A stretch of DNA of 64,000 bases from Blastococcus sp. TF02A-35 (GCF_004571075.1 NZ_SPQP01000013.1:1-64000); one strand, 5' to 3'; counted from the first letter of the stretch, positions 43,368-51,942 are shown. Notes: generated by a model not told the origin, from the sequence alone. Made by a program: numbers and translations.

Positions 43368-43868
43368 GTGCAGCGACGGTCAACCCAGGGTGTCGTCTTC
43401 GTGCACGCGTGCCCGAAGGCGCTCTGCCAGCACGTCGAGTGGGCGCTTGAGCGCGTGGTCGGCGCGCCGGTCTCCTTGTCGTGGGCTGAGCAGCCCGCGG
43501 CGCACGGTTCCTACCGTGCCGAAGTGGCCTGGACCGGTTCGCCCGGCACCGGCGCCAAGCTGGTCGCTGCGCTGCGCGCGTGGCCCATGCTGCGCTTCGA
43601 AGTGACCGAGGAAGCCAGCCACGGCAACGACGGCGAGCGCATGTCCTACGTGCCCGGCAAGGGCGTGTTCCGCGCCCCCACGAGCGCCAACGGCGACCTC
43701 GTCGTCTCCGAGCAGCAGCTGCGCCACCTGGCCGCGACCGCCGGCTCCATCGAGGCGTTCCGCCACGGGGTCGACGAGCTGCTGGGCGCTGCCTGGGACG
43801 CCGACCTCGAGGTCTACCGGCACGCCGGTGACGGCAGCCCCGTCACCTGGCTGCACCAGGTCGTCTAG
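43368..43868 (+). CDS. DUF3145 domain protein
   Basis: This is a 166-residue actinobacterial conserved protein. It begins TQGVVFVHACPKALCQHVEWALERVVG, then shows SWAEQPAAHGSYRAEVAW and ERMSYVPGKGVFRAPTSANGD, and ends VTWLHQVV. It is a signature protein of actinobacteria, usually next to the FAS-II or acyl-CoA carboxylase genes as here. The function is unknown. GTG at 43368 has GGAGG seven bases upstream. It is convergent with the carboxylase gene, with a strong bidirectional hairpin between them. Confidence 0.9.
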   Translation: MQRRSTQGVVFVHACPKALCQHVEWALERVVGAPVSLSWAEQPAAHGSYRAEVAWTGSPGTGAKLVAALRAWPMLRFEVTEEASHGNDGERMSYVPGKGVFRAPTSANGDLVVSEQQLRHLAATAGSIEAFRHGVDELLGAAWDADLEVYRHAGDGSPVTWLHQVV

Positions 43869-43947
43869 TCGTCGGGCCTGCGCGAGCAGGTCACGATCAG
43901 GGCACGACACTCCCGGCTCGGCCGGGCAGCCGTCGTAGCCTGGAGCG

Positions 43948-43988
43948 GGCCGTCCGGGCGCCGTCGGGGAAGCGGCGCCGGGACGGCC
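43948..43988. terminator. Bidirectional terminator between DUF3145 and accD
   Basis: GGCCGTCCGGGCGCCG and CGGCGCCGGGACGGCC form a 16-bp stem with one imperfect pair around a 9-nt loop, followed by TTTCC on the plus strand. It would stop both convergent transcripts. Confidence 0.8.
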
Positions 43989-44019
43989 TTTCCACGTTCC
44001 CTGGCGGGGGCCGCGCCCG

Positions 44020-45432
44020 CTACAGCGGGATGTTGCCGTGGGCGCCGCGGCCCAGCGGGGCGTCGGCCAGGGCCTGGACCAGCCGCCGCCGGGTGTGCGC
44101 CGGCTCGACCACCTCGTCGACGACGCCGATCTGCAGCGCGCGGTTCACGCCGCCCGCGATCCGCTCGTGCTCCTCGGCCAGCTGCGCGTGCAGCGCCTCG
44201 CGCTCCCCGGGCGGGGCGGCGGCCAGCTTCTTGCGGTGCAGGATGCCCACCGCTGCCTTGGCGCCCATGACCGCCACCTCGGCGCCGGGCCAGGCGAAGA
44301 CCTTCGTGGCGCCGAGCGACCGCGAGTTCATCGCGATGTAGGCACCGCCGTAGGACTTGCGGGTCACCAGCGTCACCCGGGGGACCACCGCCTCGGCGAA
44401 GGCGTGCAGCAGCTTCGCGCCGCGGCGCACCACGCCGTCCCACTCCTGGCCGACGCCGGGCAGGTAGCCGGGCACGTCGACCAGCACCACGAGCGGGACG
44501 CCGAAGGCGTCGCACATGCGCACGAAGCGCGCCGCCTTCTCCGCCGAGGCGGAGTCGAGGCAGCCGCCCAGCCGGATCGGGTTGTTGGCGATCACGCCGA
44601 CGGTGCGCCCGGCCAGCCGGCCGAGGGTGGTGACGACGTTCGGCGCGAAGCGCGGGTGCAGCTCCAGGCCCGGCTCGTCCAGCACCGCCGAGATCAGCGG
44701 CTTCACGTCGTAGGCGCGGTTGGTCTGCTCCGGCAGCAGCGCCCGGAGGTCCGCCTCCGGCTCGCCCGCGTCCGGGGCGAAGGTGCCCTGCGCGGCCAGC
44801 AGCTCGACGGCCAGGCGGGCGGTCTCCAGCGCGGCCGGCTCGGAGTCGGTGACCACGTGGACGACGCCGGAGCGCCGGCCGTGGGTGTCCGGGCCGCCCA
44901 GCTGCTCCTGGTCCACGACCTCGCCGGTCACCGAGCGGACGACGTCCGGGCCGGTGACGAAGACGCGGCCGGCCGGTCCCATGATCACCAGGTCGGTGAG
45001 CGCGGGGCCGTAGGCAGCGCCGCCGGCGGCCGCGCCGAGGACCACCGAGATCTGCGGGATCCGGCCCGAGGCACGCACCATGCCGGCGAAGACCTCGCCG
45101 ACGGCGTGCAGGGCGGTGACGCCCTCGGCCAGCCGGGCACCGCCGGAGTGCCAGATGCCGATGACCGGCACCCGCTCCCGCAGCGCGGTGTCGATCGCGT
45201 CGACGATGTGCCGGCAGCCGTCGACGCCCATCGCGCCGCCCATGACCGTGGCGTCGGTGCAGAAGGCGACCACCGGGCTCCCGCTGACCGTCCCGCGGGC
45301 CGCCATCACACCCGAGGTGTCCCGGGCGGCGAGGGGCTGCAGCGAGCCGGGGTCGAAGAACCGCTGGAGGCGGTCCTCGGGGTCCCGCGGGTCGGGGGCG
45401 GTCAGGGGCGGGGCGGCCGGCGCGGCGGTCAC
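44020..45432 (-). CDS. accD: Acyl-CoA carboxylase beta (carboxyltransferase) subunit
   Basis: This 470-residue biotin-dependent carboxyltransferase has crotonase-fold N and C halves. GIWHSGGARLAEG and VLGAAAGGAAYGPALTDLVIM form the acyl-CoA oxyanion site; VLVDVPGYLPGVGQEWDGVVRRGAKLLHAFAEA and YGGAYIAMNSRSLGATKVFAWP form the biotin side. It lies last in the fab operon like mycobacterial accD6, so it probably makes malonyl-CoA for FAS-II. The alpha subunit is not in the window. GTG at 45432; the gap to fabF is 40 bp. Confidence 0.93.
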   Translation of the reverse strand: MTAAPAAPPLTAPDPRDPEDRLQRFFDPGSLQPLAARDTSGVMAARGTVSGSPVVAFCTDATVMGGAMGVDGCRHIVDAIDTALRERVPVIGIWHSGGARLAEGVTALHAVGEVFAGMVRASGRIPQISVVLGAAAGGAAYGPALTDLVIMGPAGRVFVTGPDVVRSVTGEVVDQEQLGGPDTHGRRSGVVHVVTDSEPAALETARLAVELLAAQGTFAPDAGEPEADLRALLPEQTNRAYDVKPLISAVLDEPGLELHPRFAPNVVTTLGRLAGRTVGVIANNPIRLGGCLDSASAEKAARFVRMCDAFGVPLVVLVDVPGYLPGVGQEWDGVVRRGAKLLHAFAEAVVPRVTLVTRKSYGGAYIAMNSRSLGATKVFAWPGAEVAVMGAKAAVGILHRKKLAAAPPGEREALHAQLAEEHERIAGGVNRALQIGVVDEVVEPAHTRRRLVQALADAPLGRGAHGNIPL

Positions 45433-45472
45433 GGCGTCTCCTCGGGAAGCGGGGGCGGGGGGAGGGACGGCG

Positions 45473-46714
45473 TCACGCGGTGGTGAAGACCAGCGCGATG
45501 TTGTGGCCGCCGAAGCCGAACGAGTCGTTGACCGCTGCGCGCAGCGTCGCCTTGCGGGGCTCGGACCGCACGATGTCGAGCGCCTGCACGGCGGCGTCGT
45601 CGTCCGGGTCGTCGAGGTTCGCCGTCGCGGGGACGACCTGCTCGCGCAGGGCGAGGATCGCGAAGACCGACTCCAGTGCGCCGGCGGCGCCCAGCAGGTG
45701 GCCGGTCTGGCTCTTGGTCGCGCTGACGAGCACGTGCTCGCCGAGGGAGTTGCGGATGGCCGAGGCCTCGGCGGTGTCGCCGACCGGGGTGGAGGTGGCG
45801 TGCGCGTTGACGTGGCCGATGTCGGAGGCCGACAGGCCGGCGTCGCGCAGCGCGGCGGTGATCGCGCGCCCGGCGCCCTCGCCCTCCGGGTGCGGGGCGA
45901 CGAGGTCGTAGCCGTCGGCGGTGGCGCCGGCGCCGGCCAGGCGCGCGTGCACCCGGGCGCCGCGGGCGGCGGCGGAGTCGGCCCGCTCCAGCACGAGCGC
46001 GGCCGCGCCCTCGCCGAGCACGAAGCCGTCCCGGCCCTTGTCGAACGGGCGGGAGGCGCGCTCGGGCTCGTCGTTGCGGGTGGACATCGCGCGCATCGCG
46101 GCGAACCCGGCCATCGGCAGCGGGTGCACGCAGGCCTCCGCGCCGCCCACGAGCACGACGTCGGCGCGGTCGAAGCGCAGCAGGTCCAGGCCCCAGCGGA
46201 TGGCCTCGGCGCCCGAGGCGCAGGCGCTCACCGGGGCGTGCACGCCACCCTTGGCGCCGATCGCCAGCCCGACGGCGGCAGCGGGCCCGTTGGGCATGAG
46301 CATCGGGATGGTGAAGGGGGAGACCCGCTTGGGGCCCTTCTCCTCGAGGACGTCGTCCTGCCCGAGGAGGGTGAGCGCGCCGCCGATGCCGGTGCCGAAG
46401 ACGACGGCGATCCGCTCGGGGGCCACGCCCGCGTCGGCGGCGCCGGACTCCTTCCACGCCTGCTCGGCGGCGATGACGGCCACCTGCTGGCTGCGGTCCA
46501 GGCGGCGGGCGCGGACGCGGTCGATCTGCTCGGTGGGGTCCGACGCCAGGCGGGCGACCAGCTGGGCCGGGAACTCCTTGACCCAGTCGTCGGTGATCCG
46601 GCTGACGCCCGAACGGCCCGCGAGCAGGGCCTCCCAGGTGCTGGCCACGTCACCGCCGAGCGGCGTGGTGGCACCCAGGCCGGTGACGACGACGTCGGAG
46701 GTGGGCGCGCTCAT
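45473..46714 (-). CDS. fabF: 3-oxoacyl-ACP synthase II
   Basis: This is a 413-residue condensing enzyme. The active-site Cys is in APVSACASGAEAIRWG, followed by His in NAHATSTPVGDTAE and His in KSQTGHLLGAAGALES. The C-terminal NDSFGFGGHNIALVF is typical. It extends acyl-ACP with malonyl-ACP in FAS-II. ATG at 46714 is preceded by GAGGAG. A perfect hairpin lies between it and the acp gene upstream, and accD follows. Confidence 0.95.
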   Translation of the reverse strand: MSAPTSDVVVTGLGATTPLGGDVASTWEALLAGRSGVSRITDDWVKEFPAQLVARLASDPTEQIDRVRARRLDRSQQVAVIAAEQAWKESGAADAGVAPERIAVVFGTGIGGALTLLGQDDVLEEKGPKRVSPFTIPMLMPNGPAAAVGLAIGAKGGVHAPVSACASGAEAIRWGLDLLRFDRADVVLVGGAEACVHPLPMAGFAAMRAMSTRNDEPERASRPFDKGRDGFVLGEGAAALVLERADSAAARGARVHARLAGAGATADGYDLVAPHPEGEGAGRAITAALRDAGLSASDIGHVNAHATSTPVGDTAEASAIRNSLGEHVLVSATKSQTGHLLGAAGALESVFAILALREQVVPATANLDDPDDDAAVQALDIVRSEPRKATLRAAVNDSFGFGGHNIALVFTTA

Positions 46715-46770
46715 GGGATCTCCTCGTGCTGCGTGCGGGGGCGCCGCGGCCGGTGGGCCGGGCGGGTGGC

Positions 46771-46801
46771 GGGTCCCGCCGGCGGTCGGCCGGCGGGACC
46801 C
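46771..46801 (-). terminator. Intra-operon hairpin behind acpP
   Basis: GGGTCCCGCCGGC and GCCGGCGGGACCC form a perfect 13-bp stem around a 5-nt loop. In transcription direction it starts 7 nt after the acp stop and ends 56 nt before fabF. There is no U-tract. It may be a partial terminator or an mRNA-stability hairpin that sets a higher level of ACP than FabF. Confidence 0.7.
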
Positions 46802-46808
46802 CGGGCCG

Positions 46809-47054
46809 TCAGCCCTGGTTGCTCTCGATGAAGCTGATCGCGTCACCGACGGTCTTGATGTTCGCCAGCTGGTCGTCGGGGATGGCGACGCCGAACTTGT
46901 CCTCGACCGCGGTGGCGATCTCGACCATCGACAGCGAGTCGACGTCGAGGTCGTCGGTGAACGACTTCTCCGGAGTGGCGTCGGCGGGCGCAACGCCGGC
47001 CACCTCCTCCAGGATCTCGCCGAGCCCGGCCTGGATCTCCTGGGTGCTGGCCAA
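46809..47054 (-). CDS. acpP: Acyl carrier protein
   Basis: This is an 81-residue acidic four-helix ACP. The phosphopantetheine attachment Ser is in DDLDVDSLSMVEIATAVEDKFG, and FGVAIPDDQLANIKTVGDAISFI completes the fold. The start is TTG at 47054, the only plausible initiator in frame, with GAGAGAGGA upstream. It carries growing acyl chains between FabD, FabH and FabF. Hairpins flank the gene on both sides within the operon. Confidence 0.95.
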   Translation of the reverse strand: MASTQEIQAGLGEILEEVAGVAPADATPEKSFTDDLDVDSLSMVEIATAVEDKFGVAIPDDQLANIKTVGDAISFIESNQG

Positions 47055-47111
47055 CGTGGGGTCCTCTCTCTCGGATGGGACGGCGACCCCGGTCGGGGGC
47101 GCCGTCGTCGT

Positions 47112-47130
47112 CCGGGACCAGGTGTCCCGG
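47112..47130 (-). other. Hairpin between fabH and acpP
   Basis: CCGGGAC and GTCCCGG form a perfect 7-bp stem around CAGGT, 31 bp after the fabH stop in transcription direction. It may be a processing or partial-termination site separating fabDH from acpP-fabF. Confidence 0.45.
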
Positions 47131-47161
47131 GGACTGGGGGGAGCATCGCTCCGTCGCGGCG

Positions 47162-48130
47162 TCACGGCAGCCGCAGCACCTGGCCGGCGAAGGTGAGCCC
47201 GGCGCCGTAGCCGAGGACGAGCGCCAGGTCGCCGGACTTCGCCTCGCCGGACTCCAGCAGCGCGCCGAGCGCCAGCGGGATGGAGGCGGCCGAGGTGTTG
47301 CCGGCCTGGACGATGTCGCGCGCGATGACGGTCCGCTCGCCGAAGCCGAGCTTCTTGGCCATCGACTCGATGATCCGCAGGTTGGCCTGGTGCGGGGCGA
47401 AGACGTCGATGTCCGCGGCGGTCACCCCGGCCTTGTCCATCGCCTCCTGCAGCGTCTCGGTCAGCCGCGTCGTCGCCCACCGGTAGACGGCCTGGCCGGC
47501 CATCGTGAGGAACGCCGACTCGACGTCGATCTCGATGGCGCTGTACTGGTCGCCGTCGCTGCCCCAGGCGACCGGGCCGATGCCCGGCTCGTCGGAGGGC
47601 CCCACCACGACCGCGCCCGCACCGTCGGCGAAGATCACCGCCGTCGCCCGGTCGTTGCGGTCGGTCACGTCGGTCAGCCGCTCGACGCCGACGACGACGA
47701 CGTGGCGGGCCGACCCGGTGCGGATCGCGTCGGAGGCCAGCCCGAGGGCGTAGCAGAACCCGGCGCACCCGGCGTTGAGGTCGAACGCGCCCGGGCGGGG
47801 GATGCCCAGCCGGTGAGCGACCTGCGGGCCGATGCCGGGGATCGGGTGGCGGAGGCTGGCGCTGGCCACGATCACCAGGTCGACCTGGTCGGGGGCCAGG
47901 CCGCTGGCGGCCAGCGCCTTGCCGCCGGCCGCAACCGCCATCTCGACGAGGGTCTCGTCGTCCTCGGCCCAGCGCCGCTCGGCGATGCCGACCCGGCTCT
48001 GGATCCACTCGTCGTTGGTGTCCATCACCTGCGCGAGCTCGTCGTTGGTGACCCGGCGGCGCGGCCGGTAGCCGCCGACGCCCAGGATGCGGGCGCCGGG
48101 GGCGCCCTCGGCCGGCTTGATGGTGGTCAC
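47162..48130 (-). CDS. fabH: 3-oxoacyl-ACP synthase III
   Basis: This 322-residue initiating condensing enzyme joins a starter acyl-CoA to malonyl-ACP. The catalytic triad is visible: Cys in FDLNAGCAGFCYALGLA, His in VFAPHQANLRIIESMAKKLG and Asn in VQAGNTSAASIPLALG. The N-terminal GARILGVGGYRPRRRVTND and IQSRVGIAERRW are typical. GTG at 48130 overlaps the fabD stop (GTGA). In this phylum FabH usually accepts branched starters, but the pocket cannot be judged here. Confidence 0.95.
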   Translation of the reverse strand: MTTIKPAEGAPGARILGVGGYRPRRRVTNDELAQVMDTNDEWIQSRVGIAERRWAEDDETLVEMAVAAGGKALAASGLAPDQVDLVIVASASLRHPIPGIGPQVAHRLGIPRPGAFDLNAGCAGFCYALGLASDAIRTGSARHVVVVGVERLTDVTDRNDRATAVIFADGAGAVVVGPSDEPGIGPVAWGSDGDQYSAIEIDVESAFLTMAGQAVYRWATTRLTETLQEAMDKAGVTAADIDVFAPHQANLRIIESMAKKLGFGERTVIARDIVQAGNTSAASIPLALGALLESGEAKSGDLALVLGYGAGLTFAGQVLRLP

Positions 48131-49329
48131 GAGGACACCTCCGGGTAGAGCCGGGCGATCGGGTCGCCGGCGTCGACGAGGTCACCGTCGTGCACGAGCC
48201 ACTCGGCGAGCACGCCGTCGTAGCCGGCGGAGACGTTGACCTCCTCCCGACGGCCGCGGATGCAGCCGAGCGGGGTGCCGGCGGGCAGGTGCGTGCCCTC
48301 GGCGATCTCGGCCGGGCTCACCGTCCCGCGGGCGGGGGCGACGACCATGCGCCAGTCGGGGAGGTGCTCGGCCTCGGCACGGCCGCGCTCGGCGGCGATC
48401 AGCTCGCGGGCGCGGTCGAGGTCGGCGGGGCTGCTGACCGCGAGGATCTCGATGCCGGCGCCCTTCCACTCGCGCTTGGCCAGCCCGGCCAGCGCGCCGG
48501 CCGGCGGCAGCTCGATCACCGCGGTCACCCCCAGCTCGCGCATCGTGGCCAGGCAGGAGTCGAAGCGGACCGGGCTGGTGACCTGACTGACCAGGCGGGA
48601 CAGCGCCTCGGCGCCCGAGCCCACCGCGGCGCCGTCGGCGTTGGAGAGCAGCAGCCGGCTGGGGTCGGCCGGCCGGAGACCGCCGACCAGCCCCTCCAGC
48701 TCCTCGCGGGCCGGTGCCATGTAGGAGGTGTGGAAGGCGCCGGCGACCGACAGCGGCATGACCCGCGCCTTGGCCGGCGGCTGGGCCTTGAGCGCGTCCA
48801 GCCCGTCCAGCGGGCCGGCGACGACGACCTGCCCGCCGCCGTTGTAGTTCGCCGCGGAGAGCCCGTGCTCGTCCAGTGCGGCCTGCAGCTCGTCGGGGTC
48901 GCCGCCCAGGACGGCGGACATGCCGGTCGGCGTCAGCGCGCAGGCCGCCGCCATGGCCCGCCCACGGACGGCGGTGAGCGCGATGGCGGCCTCGACGGAG
49001 AGGACGCCGGCCAGCGCCGCGGCGGTGAGCTCGCCGACGCTGTGCCCGGTGATGACGACGTCGCGCCCCGCGTGCGGCGTGTGCGCGACCGGCCCCGGTA
49101 GCCCGCCCAGCTCGCGGGCGACGAAGAGGCTCATCGCGACGACGAGCGGCTGGGTGACCGCGGTGTCCTTGATCGCCTCCGCGTCACCCTCGGTGCCCAG
49201 CGTCAGGAGGTCGGCGCCGGCGATGGCCCCGGCCCAGCGGAAGAACGGCTCCGCGCCCGGGAGGTCGAGCCAGTCGGTGAGCATCCCTGGTTTCTGCGCA
49301 CCCTGACCCGGGGCGAGGACGGCGAGCAC
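48127..49329 (-). CDS. fabD: Malonyl-CoA:ACP transacylase with C-terminal biotinyl-like domain
   Basis: This is a 400-residue protein. Residues 1-310 are the malonyl transferase: VLAPGQGAQKPGM, nucleophile Ser in ITGHSVGELTAAA, catalytic His in VAGAFHTSYMAPA and the late ELPPAGALAGLAKR. Residues about 328-400 form an extra domain: VVAPARGTVSPAEIAEG, then GTPLGCIRGRREEVNVSAGY and DGVLAEWLVHDGDLVDAGDP. That is the pattern of biotinyl/lipoyl carrier domains, but the place of the modified Lys has no MKM. Typical FabD proteins end near 310 residues. GTG at 49329 starts the conserved core. It opens the fab operon. Confidence 0.92.
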   Translation of the reverse strand: MLAVLAPGQGAQKPGMLTDWLDLPGAEPFFRWAGAIAGADLLTLGTEGDAEAIKDTAVTQPLVVAMSLFVARELGGLPGPVAHTPHAGRDVVITGHSVGELTAAALAGVLSVEAAIALTAVRGRAMAAACALTPTGMSAVLGGDPDELQAALDEHGLSAANYNGGGQVVVAGPLDGLDALKAQPPAKARVMPLSVAGAFHTSYMAPAREELEGLVGGLRPADPSRLLLSNADGAAVGSGAEALSRLVSQVTSPVRFDSCLATMRELGVTAVIELPPAGALAGLAKREWKGAGIEILAVSSPADLDRARELIAAERGRAEAEHLPDWRMVVAPARGTVSPAEIAEGTHLPAGTPLGCIRGRREEVNVSAGYDGVLAEWLVHDGDLVDAGDPIARLYPEVSS

Positions 49330-49362
49330 CCCCTCACCGTGCCAGTGATCCGGCTCGGCCGC

Positions 49363-49388
49363 GGTGGGCTGCGATACGAAAGCCCACC
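49363..49388. promoter_or_regulatory. Inverted repeat upstream of fabD, candidate FasR site
   Basis: GGTGGGCT (49363-49370) and AGCCCACC (49381-49388) are perfect 8-bp arms with a 10-bp spacer, 33 bp upstream of the fabD start and in the 138-bp gap downstream of the regulator gene. Location and symmetry suggest a regulator site controlling the fab operon. Confidence 0.5.
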
Positions 49389-49467
49389 GGTGATCTTTGT
49401 GGGAACCCTCCAACACATGCAGCAGAACAGCCTCGTGGCGACCCGGTCCGTGGTGGGGTTCGGACGG

Positions 49468-50646
49468 TCAGTGCCAGAGCGAGCGCTCGTCGGCGAGGGC
49501 GGAGAGGGCGAGTGCAACCTGGAGGGTCCAGCTCCCGCGGGGGTCGGTCGCCGAGACGCCGGTGAGCTCTGCGGCCCGCTTCAGCCGGTACCGCACGGTG
49601 TTCGGGTGCACGAAGATCGCGCGGGCGCTGGCCTCCAGGTTCCCGCCGCTGGCGAGGACCGCCCGCACGGTCTCCAGCACGCCACCCCCGGCGGCCCGCA
49701 GGGGTGCGGCCACCCGCTCCTGCAGCGCGGCCCGGGCCAGCGGGTCGCCGTCCAGGGCGCGCTCGGCCAGGAGCGCGTCGGCGGACACCGGCCGCGGCGC
49801 CTCCGGCCAGGCCCGGGCCGCGCGCAGGCCGGCCAGCGCCGCCGCGGCGGAGAGGCCGGCCCGGCTCAGCCCCTCCACGACCGGCCCGGTGACGACCGGG
49901 CCCGCGCCGAACTCCTCGCTGACCCGGTCCGCCGCGAGCTCCAGGTCGTGCTCCCCGCCCAGCACGACGACCAGCTGCTCGGCGTGCACGCCGACGAGGA
50001 CGTCGCAGCGCACCGAGCGGGCCGCCCGCCGCACCGCGGCGTGCGGGTCCTCCACGTCGGTCGGGGCCGGGCCGACGACGACCACCGCCGTTGTGGTGGC
50101 CGCCCACCCCAGCGCGGCGGCGCGCCCCGACAGCTCGTCGGTCCGCTCGCCGCGCACCAGCGCGTCGACGGCGAGCGCCTCCAGCCGGGCGTCCCAGGCG
50201 CCCCGGTTCTCCGCGAAGCTGGCGTAGACGTGCGCGGTGGCGAAGGCGACCTCGCGGCTGAACAGGAGGACGGCCAGCCGGAGGGCGTCCTCGTCACCGG
50301 GCTCGGCGACCGAGGACACCCGCTCCTCGACCACCTCGACGGTGACCTTGACCAGGTCCACGGTCTGCTTGAGCGCCACGGTCCGGGCCAGCTCCCGGGG
50401 GGCGGCGCCGAACACCTCGCCGGTGAGCTTGGGCGGGCGGCCCGGGCTGCGGCACCACTCGACCAGCGACGCGATGCCGGCCTGGGCCACCAGCGTGACC
50501 CAGGAGCGCTGGTCGGCGGGCATGGCGCGGAACCAGGACAGCTCCTCGTCCATCCGGGCCACGGCCTGGGTGGCCAACGACCCGGACGCGCGCTCCAGCC
50601 GGCGGAGGGTGGCCTCCGACGGTGGGCGGTTGCTCACCCGGCTCAC
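49468..50646 (-). CDS. fasR: FasR-type (PucR/CdaR-like) activator of fatty acid synthesis
   Basis: This is a 392-residue regulator with a C-terminal PucR-type helix-turn-helix (VLASGGNLEASARAIFVHPNTVRYRLKRAAELTG) and a long GGDEF-like or helical N-terminal region. It lies directly upstream of fabD-fabH-acpP-fabF. In Streptomyces coelicolor the protein in this position, FasR, is of this class and activates the operon. The function here is inferred from family and synteny. GTG at 50646; a second GTG four codons inside (50637) is possible. It is divergent from the PAP2 gene. Confidence 0.88.
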   Translation of the reverse strand: MSRVSNRPPSEATLRRLERASGSLATQAVARMDEELSWFRAMPADQRSWVTLVAQAGIASLVEWCRSPGRPPKLTGEVFGAAPRELARTVALKQTVDLVKVTVEVVEERVSSVAEPGDEDALRLAVLLFSREVAFATAHVYASFAENRGAWDARLEALAVDALVRGERTDELSGRAAALGWAATTTAVVVVGPAPTDVEDPHAAVRRAARSVRCDVLVGVHAEQLVVVLGGEHDLELAADRVSEEFGAGPVVTGPVVEGLSRAGLSAAAALAGLRAARAWPEAPRPVSADALLAERALDGDPLARAALQERVAAPLRAAGGGVLETVRAVLASGGNLEASARAIFVHPNTVRYRLKRAAELTGVSATDPRGSWTLQVALALSALADERSLWH

Positions 50647-50691
50647 CCGGTCAGCGTGTCACGCCGCCCAGTGGTGGGGGAGAGTGGACCG

Positions 50692-51390
50692 GTGAGCGTT
50701 CCCCCGGTCGGCACCGCGGATGTCACCCGGGCGCGTGCCGCCGTCCCGGCCGGGCTGGTGGTGGCCACCGTCGCCGGGTTCGCCCTGGTGGCCCTGCTGG
50801 GTGCCGGCGTGCGGACGGGGTTCGCACCGCAGCTGCGCCTCGACGCGGCGGTGAGCGAGGCGCTGTACGCCGGCGACGACCGCGCCCGGGCGCTGGACTG
50901 GCTGCTCGAGACGCTCACGGCGCCCGGCCTGTCCGCCGTCCGGCTGGTGCTCCTCCTGCCGGTGGTGGTGTGGCTGGCCCGCCGCCGGGCCTGGCGGACC
51001 GTGGCCTGGGTGGTGCTCTCGGCCGGCCTGGTCAGCCCGGTGACGGCGCTGCTGAAGGACTACTTCGGCCGCGTGCGCCCGCCCTTCGACGACGGCGGGG
51101 CCCGGTACGAGTCGCTCAGCTACCCGAGCGGCCACTCCTCGGGCATCGCCGCCCTGGTCACCGTCGCCCTGGTCCTCGCCTGGCCCTGGCTGACGTCGGC
51201 GTCGCGGCGCCTGTGGGCCACCGCGGGTGTCGTCCTCGTCGTCCTGGTCGGGCTCACCCGCATGTGGCTGGGCGTGCACTACCTCTCCGACGTCCTGGGC
51301 GGCTGGGCGCTGGGGCTGTCCTGGTGCCTGCTCGTGGCCGTGCTGCTCGACGCGCTCCCGGGTGGTCGCGCCGCCCTCCCGCCCCGGTGA
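50692..51390 (+). CDS. PAP2-family phosphatase
   Basis: This is a 232-residue membrane phosphatase with about six helices. All three acid-phosphatase motifs are present: KDYFGRVRP (KX6RP), YPSGHSS (PSGH) and TRMWLGVHYLSDVLGG (SRX5HX3D form, with Thr in first place). Likely substrates are lipid pyrophosphates such as undecaprenyl diphosphate, or phosphatidic acid. GTG at 50692. Its stop overlaps the pirin gene start (GTGA). Confidence 0.92.
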   Translation: MSVPPVGTADVTRARAAVPAGLVVATVAGFALVALLGAGVRTGFAPQLRLDAAVSEALYAGDDRARALDWLLETLTAPGLSAVRLVLLLPVVVWLARRRAWRTVAWVVLSAGLVSPVTALLKDYFGRVRPPFDDGGARYESLSYPSGHSSGIAALVTVALVLAWPWLTSASRRLWATAGVVLVVLVGLTRMWLGVHYLSDVLGGWALGLSWCLLVAVLLDALPGGRAALPPR

Positions 51391-51932
51391 GCGGCCCCGA
51401 CCAGCACGTCGTGCTGGCCCCCGACGACGGCTCGCTCGGCCCGCTGCTGCGGGTCGCCGACGACCGCCTGGCGCCGGGGGAGGGCTACGGCCGGCACGAG
51501 CACCGCGCCGTCGACGTCGTCGCCGTCGTCCTCGCCGGTGCGGTCACCCACCGCTGGGGCGAGGGGGCGACGGTCGCCGCGGGGGACGTCGCGGTGCTGC
51601 GCGCCGGGCAGGGGCTGGTGCACGACGAGGTGGCCGGGGCAGCCGGCGCCCGGGTGCTGCAGTGCTACCTGCGCAGCGCCGACGCCGCGGCGCCGACCTC
51701 GCACGAGGTGCACCGTGCGCCCGCCGGCCGGCTGGACCTGCGCCGCCCGGACGCCCGGCTCTGGCTCGGCCGCGCGGAGCCGGGGGAGGAGCTGGTGGTC
51801 CCCGCGGGGGTGGTGCTGGTCGCCACCGCGTCCGGGGTCGCCCGGCAGGACGCGGGGCCGGTGCGGGTGGCCGAGCCGGCGACGGTCGTCGTCTGGGAGG
51901 TCGACACCGGCCGGCCGTCCTGGGCCGTGTGA
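51387..51932 (+). CDS. Pirin-like bicupin protein
   Basis: This 181-residue protein is of the pirin/YhaK-type bicupin family. The N-terminal cupin shows GEGYGRHEHRAVDVVAVVLAGAVTHRW with metal-site His residues and LRAGQGLVHDEVAGAAGARVLQCYL. The C-terminal cupin is reduced (LWLGRAEPGEELVVPAGVVLVAT). Proteins of this group can act as quercetin 2,3-dioxygenases or as redox-sensing regulators; the role here is unknown. It is translationally coupled to the PAP2 gene. Confidence 0.85.
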   Translation: MSGPDQHVVLAPDDGSLGPLLRVADDRLAPGEGYGRHEHRAVDVVAVVLAGAVTHRWGEGATVAAGDVAVLRAGQGLVHDEVAGAAGARVLQCYLRSADAAAPTSHEVHRAPAGRLDLRRPDARLWLGRAEPGEELVVPAGVVLVATASGVARQDAGPVRVAEPATVVVWEVDTGRPSWAV

Positions 51933-51942
51933 CAGTGGAGGC

